A program made the translations under genes and the position numbers. The notes below the pieces were generated by a model. It ran no database searches. It had not been told where the DNA came from and saw only the letters and a program-made list of their open reading frames with translations. DNA of 25,826 nucleotides from DATBLE01 sp046732255 (GTDB lineage Bacteria; Actinomycetota; Thermoleophilia; Gaiellales; Gaiellaceae): NCBI GenBank assembly GCA_046732255.1, contig JBKPMR010000096.1, positions 1 through 25,826 on the forward strand, given 5' to 3'. Shown here in pieces: positions 15,511 to 21,113 of this stretch (its first letter is position 1; each line of letters starts with the position of its first letter).

Positions 15511-16710
15511 GTGAGGTTCGTGCGCTTCTTCCACCGAGACAACAAGGACGCCACGGCCGGGTCGGCGGTACCCGCAACCGAACGGACCGTGATCGAGGTC
15601 GACCAGGAGCAGCTGAACCGGCTCTCGAACGTCTTCCGGGCGCCGAGGTGGCTGCGCGACCTCGGCATCGCCTCGTGGCTCCTGGCCGGAGTCGCGGTCC
15701 TCCTGGCCGGGATCGTCTGGCTGGTCGCGGCCACGGAGACCATCACCGGCCCGGTGCTCATCGGACTCGTCGTTGCAACGGTGGCGTCGCCGATCGTCGG
15801 CCGGCTGAAGCAGCATCGGGTCCCGCGGGCGGCGGGTGCCGCGATCGTGCTGCTCGGGGCAGTCGTCCTCACGGTGGTCGTCGGAATGCTCGTGATCGGA
15901 GGGATCACGAGCCAAAAGGATCAGATCGCCGCCCAGGCGAGCGCTGCCGCACCGAAGGTGCAGAGTTGGATGAAGGACCTGGGCATCGACTCGGGCGGCG
16001 CGCAGGGTGCGACCGACAGTGTCAAGGCTGCGACGCCCGACGTCATCTCGACGCTCGTCCACGGGCTCGTCGAGGCCATCACCGGGCTCGCCTCGTTCGC
16101 CTTCGGGCTCTCGTTCGCTGCGCTCGCGATCTTCTTCCTGCTCAAGGACGGCCCGTCGATGCGGGCGACGGTGGACCGCCATCTCGGCGTGCCGCCGCCC
16201 GTGGCCCGCGTGATCACCGGCGGGGTGATCACGTCCCTGCGCCGGTACTTCGTCGGCGTGACCATCGTCGCTGCGTTCAACGGCGTGGTCGTCTTCCTGG
16301 GAGCGCTGATCCTCGACGTCCCCCTGGCGGGCACGATCGGCGTCGTCACGTTCGTGACCGCGTACATCCCGTACGTCGGCGCCTTCGTCTCGGGCGCCTT
16401 CGCCGTCGTCCTCGCTCTCGGTGCCAAGGGCACGACGACCGCAATCGTCATGCTCGTCATCGTCATCCTGGCGAACGGGCTGCTCCAGAACATCTTCCAA
16501 CCGATCGCCTTCGGTGCGGCGCTGAAGCTGAACCCGCTCGTCGTGCTGGTCGTGACGATCGGCGCCGGCTGCCTGTTCGGGATGCTCGGCCTGATCCTGG
16601 CGGCGCCCCTGACCTCTGCCGCCGTCCAGATCTCGGGCCAGCTCGCCGGCGCACGGGCGCAGGCGGCGTCGCAGAGGGCGCCGGCACCGGCGCCCTCACC
16701 GCCGGGCTGA
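15511..16710 (+). CDS. AI-2E family transporter (PerM/YdiK-like permease)
   Basis: This 399-residue polytopic protein has about eight hydrophobic segments. After a soluble N-terminus (about 60 residues) come two helix pairs, a soluble region near 145-185 and a long C-terminal membrane block. Family features include FFLLKDGPSMR, RRYFVGVTIVAAFNGVVVFLG, IPYVGAFVSG, and the late NGLLQNIFQPIAFGAALKLNPL, which matches the N-x5-P-x6-G-x4-L-x-P pattern of AI-2E/PerM proteins. Members export or take up small molecules or ions (AI-2, Na+), so the substrate is open. The C-terminal tail is Ala/Pro-rich. It lies 62 bp upstream of the potassium channel gene on the same strand. Confidence 0.9.
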   Translation: MRFVRFFHRDNKDATAGSAVPATERTVIEVDQEQLNRLSNVFRAPRWLRDLGIASWLLAGVAVLLAGIVWLVAATETITGPVLIGLVVATVASPIVGRLKQHRVPRAAGAAIVLLGAVVLTVVVGMLVIGGITSQKDQIAAQASAAAPKVQSWMKDLGIDSGGAQGATDSVKAATPDVISTLVHGLVEAITGLASFAFGLSFAALAIFFLLKDGPSMRATVDRHLGVPPPVARVITGGVITSLRRYFVGVTIVAAFNGVVVFLGALILDVPLAGTIGVVTFVTAYIPYVGAFVSGAFAVVLALGAKGTTTAIVMLVIVILANGLLQNIFQPIAFGAALKLNPLVVLVVTIGAGCLFGMLGLILAAPLTSAAVQISGQLAGARAQAASQRAPAPAPSPPG

Positions 16711-16772
16711 GCGATCGAGCGCAGCCTCGGCGCCTGCGAGGGAACGGAGATCGCGACGCGAAACGTTGGCCT

Positions 16773-17246
16773 GTGGGCGATTCGCGTGGTATCGGCAGCG
16801 GTGCGGTCGGGTCGCGGCTTGCCCGGCGCGCGAGGATCGCGGTCCAGAAGCGGCGCGTGTTCGCCTACCTGGTCAGCGTCACCGCCGCCATCGCAGTCCT
16901 CACCGGTCTGATCGCCCATCTCATCGACCGGAAGGACTTTCCGAGCTTCGGCATCGGCGTCTGGTGGTCGATCGTCACTCTGGGAACGGTGGGGTACGGA
17001 GACGTCGTCCCTCACACGGCGTGGGGCCGCGTGCTGGGGGGCGTCGTCATCGTCTTCGGTGTCACGTTCATCTCGTTCCTCGTCGCGATCGTGACCTCGC
17101 TCTTCGTCGAGGCGAACCGCGCCGACGACAAGGACGCGCGCGACGCGCAGCACGAGGAGACGCAGGTTCTCCTACGAGAGATCGCCGCCAGACTGCGCGC
17201 CGTCGAAGCGCGTCTCGGCCCGGCGCAAGACGCCGATCGCCCCTAA
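16773..17246 (+). CDS. Two-TM potassium channel
   Basis: This 157-residue protein is a KcsA/MthK-like pore unit. The selectivity filter TVGYGD (72-77) is preceded by the pore helix GVWWSIVTLG. TM1 is VFAYLVSVTAAIAVLTGLIAHLI (29-51) and TM2 is VLGGVVIVFGVTFISFLVAIVTSLF (87-111). The C-terminal tail (HEETQVLLREIAARLRAVEARL) looks like a tetramerising coiled coil rather than an RCK domain. I chose GTG at 16773, the nearest usable start that leaves a short basic N-terminus. No promoter motif is evident, so transcription from the AI-2E gene is possible. It converges on the next gene with only 22 bp between them. Confidence 0.88.
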   Translation: MGDSRGIGSGAVGSRLARRARIAVQKRRVFAYLVSVTAAIAVLTGLIAHLIDRKDFPSFGIGVWWSIVTLGTVGYGDVVPHTAWGRVLGGVVIVFGVTFISFLVAIVTSLFVEANRADDKDARDAQHEETQVLLREIAARLRAVEARLGPAQDADRP

Positions 17247-17268
17247 CGCTCGAGCCGTTGACGGGTGC

Positions 17269-17673
17269 CTAGCCCGACTCCCTCCACTCGGCCGTCGCCG
17301 ACAGCGCGTAGATGACCATGATGGCGAGCACGAGCGCGGCGAAGCCGTACCACGGAGCCCACGAGAGGATGAGCAGGCTCTGCACGACGACGACGATCGC
17401 CCAGAGGTAGCCGATCACACGGCCGAAGGCGTCGCCACGAAGGAGCGAATAGCCCGCCCAGAGTGCCAGCACGGCGATCCCGGCGTCCCAGAGCCCCCAG
17501 AGCCAGAAGTGATTGCTGAACGCCCCGTTCGTCAGGTCGTTGACGCGGGCGCTGTCGGCGAAGTAGTAGATCGCCGAGATTGCGCGAAGAATGCCGACGG
17601 AGAACAGCACGACGGCGGCGAACGTCAGCCAGCCGGGGCGTTTGAGTGCGTCGGTGAACTCCTGCGTGGACAT
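17269..17673 (-). CDS. DUF7144-like four-helix membrane protein
   Basis: This 134-residue protein has four hydrophobic segments: WLTFAAVVLFSVGILRAISAIYYF, FWLWGLWDAGIAVLALWAGYSL, VIGYLWAIVVVVQSLLILSWA and WYGFAALVLAIMVIYAL. This fits a small actinobacterial membrane family annotated as DUF7144, and I am fairly but not fully sure of that name. Its function is unknown. I chose ATG at 17673 because a full AAAGGAGG Shine-Dalgarno sequence lies at 17691-17684, about 10 nt upstream. A longer frame to 17757 would put that site inside the coding region. Unlike the leaderless genes nearby, it has a true 5' leader. Confidence 0.8.
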   Translation of the reverse strand: MSTQEFTDALKRPGWLTFAAVVLFSVGILRAISAIYYFADSARVNDLTNGAFSNHFWLWGLWDAGIAVLALWAGYSLLRGDAFGRVIGYLWAIVVVVQSLLILSWAPWYGFAALVLAIMVIYALSATAEWRESG

Positions 17674-17843
17674 CGGGTTCGTGCCTCCTTTCAGCCAGTG
17701 CCAGAGAACTTGAATCATGCGAGTCGGACAGGACGGCGCACACTCGGTCGTAAGCAATTCCCGTGTTTTGAGTGACGCGATTCACGCGTTCTGGGCGACG
17801 CCTGGGGCGGTGGAAGGAGGCGTCTTCGGCCGATAGTTCTGGA

Positions 17844-18494
17844 ATGAGCTCGTTCCCGGGCGAGCAGAGCCCCGGCCCTCCGCGGAGGGTTCCGCTCGGG
17901 AGGCTGCTCGTCGGACGCGGGTTGCTGACCGAGGAGCAGCTCATCGAGGGGCTGCTCGAACAGGACCGCACCGGTGAGCTGCTCGGCAAGGTGCTGATCC
18001 GTCTCGGCTTCGTCGACGAGCCGAGCGTCGCGATGGCTCTCGCCAGCCAGCACGGAGGACCGCTCAAGACCGAGTACGGCTTCGCAACCGGGTTTGACAG
18101 CGGCAGACCGACCGAGCCGGCGAGCGAGGCGCCTCTGCGCCCCGATCCCGTCGTCTCGCTGCCGCTCCCGTCCGAGGTGCGGCTCCCTGAGCACGGCGGC
18201 GTCGCGTCGGCGACGATCGTCGCCGCGCCGGTCGATCAGATGCTCCAGGCCGAGCACGATCGGGCGCTTGGCCAGATTGACGCGCTGATCGCCGAACGAG
18301 ACGCAACCCGGGCGGAACTCGACGCGGCCCGGACGCGCATCGCCGACCTCGAACGGGAACTCGTGGCTGCGCGGGAACAGCTCGACGAACGGCGCTCGAG
18401 GACCGCCCAACTGGAGGACGAGGTCGCCGGGGCCCGCCTCGCAGCCGAGACCGCTATCGCCGCGCTCCAAGGGGTCGCTCAGGCTCCTTCGTAG
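17844..18494 (+). CDS. Orphan MshEN (GspE N-terminal) domain coiled-coil protein
   Basis: This 216-residue protein has an MshEN-type N-terminal domain at 17-72: PLGRLLVGRGLLTEEQLIEG, then LLEQDRTGELLGKVLIRLGFV. It follows the LGxxLxxxGLLxxxQLxxxLxxQxxxGxxLGxxLxxxG pattern of domains that bind c-di-GMP in MshE-type ATPases. The first Arg of the usual RLG is Pro here. A Pro-rich linker leads to a long coiled coil (about 130-205, DQMLQAEHDRALGQIDALIA onward). No ATPase domain follows, so it is a stand-alone adaptor or sensor. A weak GATAGT box lies 6 nt before the ATG. The 3' end overlaps the convergent GT2 gene by 41 bp. Confidence 0.75.
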   Translation: MSSFPGEQSPGPPRRVPLGRLLVGRGLLTEEQLIEGLLEQDRTGELLGKVLIRLGFVDEPSVAMALASQHGGPLKTEYGFATGFDSGRPTEPASEAPLRPDPVVSLPLPSEVRLPEHGGVASATIVAAPVDQMLQAEHDRALGQIDALIAERDATRAELDAARTRIADLERELVAAREQLDERRSRTAQLEDEVAGARLAAETAIAALQGVAQAPS

Positions 18495-19386
18495 TCCGGG
18501 GTCGCCAAGTGAGACGCCCGACCTCGTGCTTCCAGAGCTCGGTCGCGAACCGTCTGGGGAGCTTGCCGAGCAGCGGCCGCCTGCGTGCGCTCTCGGCGAG
18601 CGGCTCCACTCTACGCAGGCGCCGCCTCAGACGGTTCGTCGCCTCGGCGCAGCGCGCGCGGAGATCAGGCTCGAGCTCGTCCGTCCAGCCGGAGCCGTGG
18701 ATGAAGTCGTACCACCGTTCGAGCTCAGTCCGGCGCTCGGCGAGCGTCCACGTCCGACGGGCCGGCGTCGGGAAGTTGAACACCGACGGGCGAGAGCCGC
18801 TCGCAAGCCGGATCCCGGGCTGGACCAGGAACTGCTGCCACATGTAGAGGTCGGTCGGGATCCCCGGTGGAGTCGTCCGCCACCCGTACGGCAACGACCG
18901 GTACGCCGTCAGCCTGTGGCCGACGACGCTGAGCGGCAGGAAGTTCGCTCCGCGGAGCATGTGCGCGCGGAAGACGCCCGACTCGAGCACGGCCAGCCAC
19001 GGCGCCACAGATTCGTCGGGCGTGACGGTGAGCGCGATGGTGTGCGCGAAGTCCGCCGCCGACAGGAGGTCGCAGAGCTCGGCGACGTGCTCTCGACACC
19101 AGAGATCGTCGTCGGCCTGGTAGCAGACGATCTCGCTTCGCGCCTCCGCGAGCACCGCGTGCCGGTGGAGCTCGCCGTGGCGAGGCCCCTTCGGATTGTC
19201 GTAGAAGCGAATCCTCGAGTCGGCGTCGGCGAGGTCCCGGACCAGTTCGCGCGTGTCGTCGGGCACCCCGTCCCCGACCACGCAGATCTCGATGTCTTCG
19301 ACTGTCTGCTCCTGCACCGTCCGCAGCGAGAGCGCGAGGAGCGGGCCGTGGTCGTGCGTCGGGAGGACGACAGTCGCGATGGGCAT
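18454..19386 (-). CDS. GT2 family glycosyltransferase
   Basis: This 310-residue protein is a GT-A fold family 2 enzyme. It opens with ATVVLPTHDHGPLLALSLRTV and EICVVGDGVPDDT, and carries the DxD-type motif in YQADDDLW (residues 92-94) for metal and nucleotide-sugar binding. The C-terminal third is Arg-rich and has no membrane helix. It lies 31 bp after an RmlC-like gene, so the two are probably one operon making a deoxysugar-containing glycan. The ATG has a good Shine-Dalgarno sequence (gaggga), which sits inside a 16-bp palindrome. Some segments (TYRSLPYGWRTTPPGIPTDL-like) recall glycosyltransferases of surface polysaccharide loci. The substrate is unknown. Confidence 0.85.
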   Translation of the reverse strand: MPIATVVLPTHDHGPLLALSLRTVQEQTVEDIEICVVGDGVPDDTRELVRDLADADSRIRFYDNPKGPRHGELHRHAVLAEARSEIVCYQADDDLWCREHVAELCDLLSAADFAHTIALTVTPDESVAPWLAVLESGVFRAHMLRGANFLPLSVVGHRLTAYRSLPYGWRTTPPGIPTDLYMWQQFLVQPGIRLASGSRPSVFNFPTPARRTWTLAERRTELERWYDFIHGSGWTDELEPDLRARCAEATNRLRRRLRRVEPLAESARRRPLLGKLPRRFATELWKHEVGRLTWRPRTTKEPERPLGARR

Positions 19387-19389
19387 TCG

Positions 19390-19405
19390 GCTCCCTCGAG
19401 GGAGC
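19390..19405. promoter_or_regulatory. 16-bp palindrome covering the ribosome-binding site of the GT2 gene
   Basis: gctccctcgagggagc is its own reverse complement. On the minus strand its right half supplies the gagggag Shine-Dalgarno sequence, a few bases before the ATG at 19386. If the RNA folds here, the site would be masked. The absence of a loop makes the stem short, so the effect may be small. Confidence 0.45.
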
Positions 19406-19417
19406 GTTCGGCCGGTC

Positions 19418-20005
19418 TCAGTAGTTCTTGAGCGTCCAGTCGAACGGGATCTCGCCGCTGGACGGATCGATGCGGTACTTGTCCGGATGCTCGTGGTCGT
19501 AGGCCCGGGTGGGGAAGTTCAGGAGGACCGCGTCGCGGTCGCCCGTGTTCTGGTCGGCATGCCAGACGCCGGGCGGGATCAGAAGGAGACCCGGGGTCTC
19601 GTCGGTGAACTGGAACTCCGAGAAGAGGCCGTGGGTGGGCGAATCGACGCGGCCGTCGAAGAGGACGACCCGGAGCCGCCCCGACAACGTGACGTAGCGG
19701 TCGCTCTGGAGCTTGTGGAGACCCCAGCCCTTGATCCGCTCGGGCCTGACCGTGATCCGGTAGGCGTAGACGATCGGCTCCTTCCAGAAGTCGTCGCGCA
19801 GGTCGATCACCTCGAGCAGGCTGCCGCGATGGTCGGCCTGCAGCGGACCGAGCATGCGCAGCTGCACGCCCTCGATCCCGGTCGCAAGGCGTCGCCCGGC
19901 AGTGTCGACCGTCGCCTCGTCCGCAACCTGGGCAGGGGCGATCTCTCCAAGCTCAGGCGTCATCGGCCCGACGTCAACGGGTGAAGCGCTCTGGGGGGCA
20001 CGCAC
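19418..20005 (-). CDS. RmlC-like sugar 3,5-epimerase (cupin)
   Basis: This protein of up to 195 residues belongs to the dTDP-4-dehydrorhamnose 3,5-epimerase-like cupins. Visible features are GSLLEVIDLRDDFW, the KGWGLHKLQSDRY stretch with H97 at the place of the catalytic His of RGLH, GRLRVVLFDGR, LLIPPGVWHA (141-150), and a tail FPTRAYDHEHPDKYRID in which Y169 and D170 lie near the C-terminus. The match is to the RmlC-like subfamily rather than canonical RmlC, so the exact sugar is open. A GTG at 20005 with ggag 8 nt upstream and an ATG at 19963 are both possible starts. The cupin domain begins after either. It leads an operon with the GT2 gene. Confidence 0.82.
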   Translation of the reverse strand: MRAPQSASPVDVGPMTPELGEIAPAQVADEATVDTAGRRLATGIEGVQLRMLGPLQADHRGSLLEVIDLRDDFWKEPIVYAYRITVRPERIKGWGLHKLQSDRYVTLSGRLRVVLFDGRVDSPTHGLFSEFQFTDETPGLLLIPPGVWHADQNTGDRDAVLLNFPTRAYDHEHPDKYRIDPSSGEIPFDWTLKNY

Positions 20006-20086
20006 TCAGTGTTCTCCACTTGCGCCGAGGCTGCAAGAGCGGCGGTTCCCGCACGCAGTTCAACGCGACGCCATCCTCGCCCCGAA

Positions 20087-20124
20087 AGCCGTCCTAGTTC
20101 AGGTCCTGTTCGACTCCATGTCGA
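20087..20124 (-). repeat. Direct repeat copy A (att-like, copy of a GT2 gene 3' end)
   Basis: This 38-bp stretch matches the 39 bp at 24688-24726 with two substitutions and one missing base. On the minus strand it would read DMESNRT-stop, against DMESNKDLK-stop in the intact gene. Similarity ends sharply on both sides, so it is not a longer pseudogene. Both copies are in the same orientation and enclose 4.6 kb. Confidence 0.8.
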
Positions 20125-20294
20125 CGGACGTCGAGTCGATGCGTGTCGTTCCGAGTCGCCCTGTCCGTTCTGAATGGGCTCGCGGCCGGTTCGAACCCGT
20201 GGTCGTGACGTCTCGTGCCGATTCGTGTCGACACGTTCGGTTGCAGCGCGGTTGTGGCGGATGGGCCGGCTCCACCCGGAACCTCACAGAGTGG

Positions 20295-20320
20295 GTGGGC
20301 GGGCCCGGAGGCCCGCCCAC
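20295..20320. terminator. Strong GC-rich hairpin, possible terminator
   Basis: The arms gtgggcgggcc and ggcccgcccac pair perfectly over 11 bp around a cgga loop. It lies 40 bp beyond the stop of the minus-strand repeat-protein gene. No T-run follows on the minus strand and only ttt on the plus strand. It fits a terminator without a U-tract, as proposed for actinobacteria, but its function is uncertain. Confidence 0.55.
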
Positions 20321-20360
20321 TTTCGGGTCGGAGGGCAGTACTTCTCAGCCCGACCTTCGG

Positions 20361-20759
20361 CTACGCCTGCTCAGACTGCTGACGCCGGTTCCGGCGCGAG
20401 ATGAGTAGTCCGGCGCCCGCGCCTGCGAGGACGACGACGATCCCGATGGTGAACCCGGCGCCGATGCCAGCATCGGCCCACTGGAAACCGATCGAGCCGG
20501 CGACCTGCGGGGAGGACGCCGACGCCGCTTCGAGCGGGGCGGCTGTCGCGACGCGATCGACGCCGGCCTGGCTGGTGGGATGGCCGAGGTACTTGTACGG
20601 GCTCGTCACCGCGGCGGCGGAGACGCGGTCGACGCCGGCCTGGCTGGTGGGATGGCCGAGGTACTTGTACGGGCTCGTCACCGTGGCCTGCGCCACCGGG
20701 ACTCCGATCGCCGCGGCTGCGAGTGCCAGTGCCAGTAGAAAGTGAGACTTGCGAATCAT
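20361..20759 (-). CDS. Secreted, membrane-anchored protein with two 24-residue tandem repeats
   Basis: I do not recognise this 132-residue protein. It has a signal peptide (MIRKSHFLLALALAAAAIGVPVAQA), then two tandem units built on TSPYKYLGHPTSQAGVD, each followed by an Ala-rich spacer (SAAA, ATAA). A short linker and one C-terminal membrane helix (AGFTIGIVVVLAGAGAGLLI) follow, ending in a basic tail SRRNRRQQSEQA. The repeat region would therefore face outwards. The ATG at 20759 has agaggag 6 nt upstream, which fixes the start. The units differ by one synonymous base, so the duplication is recent or under homogenisation. A structural surface protein or a precursor of secreted peptides are both possible. 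Confidence 0.75.
   Translation of the reverse strand: MIRKSHFLLALALAAAAIGVPVAQATVTSPYKYLGHPTSQAGVDRVSAAAVTSPYKYLGHPTSQAGVDRVATAAPLEAASASSPQVAGSIGFQWADAGIGAGFTIGIVVVLAGAGAGLLISRRNRRQQSEQA
20550..20682 (-). repeat. Tandem DNA repeat, 61 bp units with 72 bp period
   Basis: The units 20550-20610 and 20622-20682 are identical except for one base (gatcga against ggtcga), which is a silent Asp codon change (GAT/GAC). The 11-bp spacer between them differs from the units and encodes the Ala-rich junction. Confidence 0.9.
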
Positions 20760-20838
20760 CGGACGCTCCTCTCGTTCTTGGGGATCAACGATCTGGGTCA
20801 TTGCGACCGGGCGGGCCGCCCGGTAGGCCGGCGTCGCT

Positions 20839-21051
20839 TCATTGCTCCTCCGTTTCTGTTGCGGTCTGTGTTCGCGCGGGGATCGCGGTTGCTCCTGCCA
20901 GCTCGGCGCGGAACAGGAGCAGGAGCGCTTCGTCGTGCGAGAGCGGCATCCCGTGGGCCTCCCAGGCGTGACGCAGAACCGCTGTGGCGAGTCCGACGTC
21001 GTCGGGGGCCCGGGCGATGAATCCGCAGTCGCAGGTGAGCGTCTTGTCCAC
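20839..21051 (-). CDS. DUF1059 family small protein
   Basis: This 70-residue protein matches the DUF1059 pattern: an N-terminal CDCGF (residues 7-11) with two cysteines, an acidic turn (ARAPDDVG), and a helix with paired His (LRHAWEAHG) that could bind a metal with the cysteines. The function of the family is unknown. The start is GTG at 21051 with gagga about 4 nt upstream. It is divergent from the large sensor gene, and the gap of 62 bp would hold promoters for both. It lies 79 bp upstream of the repeat-protein gene on the same strand and may share its transcript. Confidence 0.75.
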   Translation of the reverse strand: MDKTLTCDCGFIARAPDDVGLATAVLRHAWEAHGMPLSHDEALLLLFRAELAGATAIPARTQTATETEEQ

Positions 21052-21082
21052 GATTTCCTCGCAACCGAGGCTAGAAATGGGC

Positions 21083-21111
21083 GCCTAGAATCCGGCAAGA
21101 TCACGCCTAGA
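21083..21111 (+). promoter_or_regulatory. Possible SARP operator: heptamer repeat 22 bp apart, with -10 box
   Basis: The heptamer gcctaga occurs at 21083-21089 and 21105-21111, exactly 22 bp apart (both copies are preceded by c). A related ggctaga lies at 21069-21075. SARP regulators bind heptamer direct repeats spaced by whole helical turns (11 or 22 bp). The first copy overlaps a TAGAAT box (21086-21091), which lies 22 nt before the GTG of the SARP gene. Autoregulation is an inference. Confidence 0.45.
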
Positions 21112-21113
21112 CC

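Larger units (their letters stand above)
20006..20360. other. Gene-free 355-bp spacer
   Basis: No gene is visible. It contains one copy of the direct repeat (20087-20124) and a strong hairpin (20295-20320). The rest is rich in tcg/gac and has short open frames without family features. A GGTTCGAACC stretch near 20192 resembles a tRNA T-loop, but no tRNA can be folded around it. Confidence 0.6.

Noticed and set aside
14845..16500. 551-codon minus-strand open frame
   Set aside because: Asp/Glu/Arg-rich shadow of the SHOCT and AI-2E genes, which have clear family features.
17247..17268. Terminator between convergent potassium channel and DUF7144-like genes
   Set aside because: The 22-bp gap has no hairpin of useful length.
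20185..20215. tRNA-like T-loop (GGTTCGAACC)
   Set aside because: Only three stem pairs form and no acceptor, D or anticodon arm can be placed around it.
20125..20360. Longer decayed GT2 pseudogene next to repeat copy A
   Set aside because: Similarity to the intact GT2 gene stops at 20124, and the sequence beyond shows no matching codons.
20798..21064. Alternative 88-codon frame over the DUF1059 gene
   Set aside because: The other frame matches the DUF1059 Cys/His pattern and has a ribosome-binding site.
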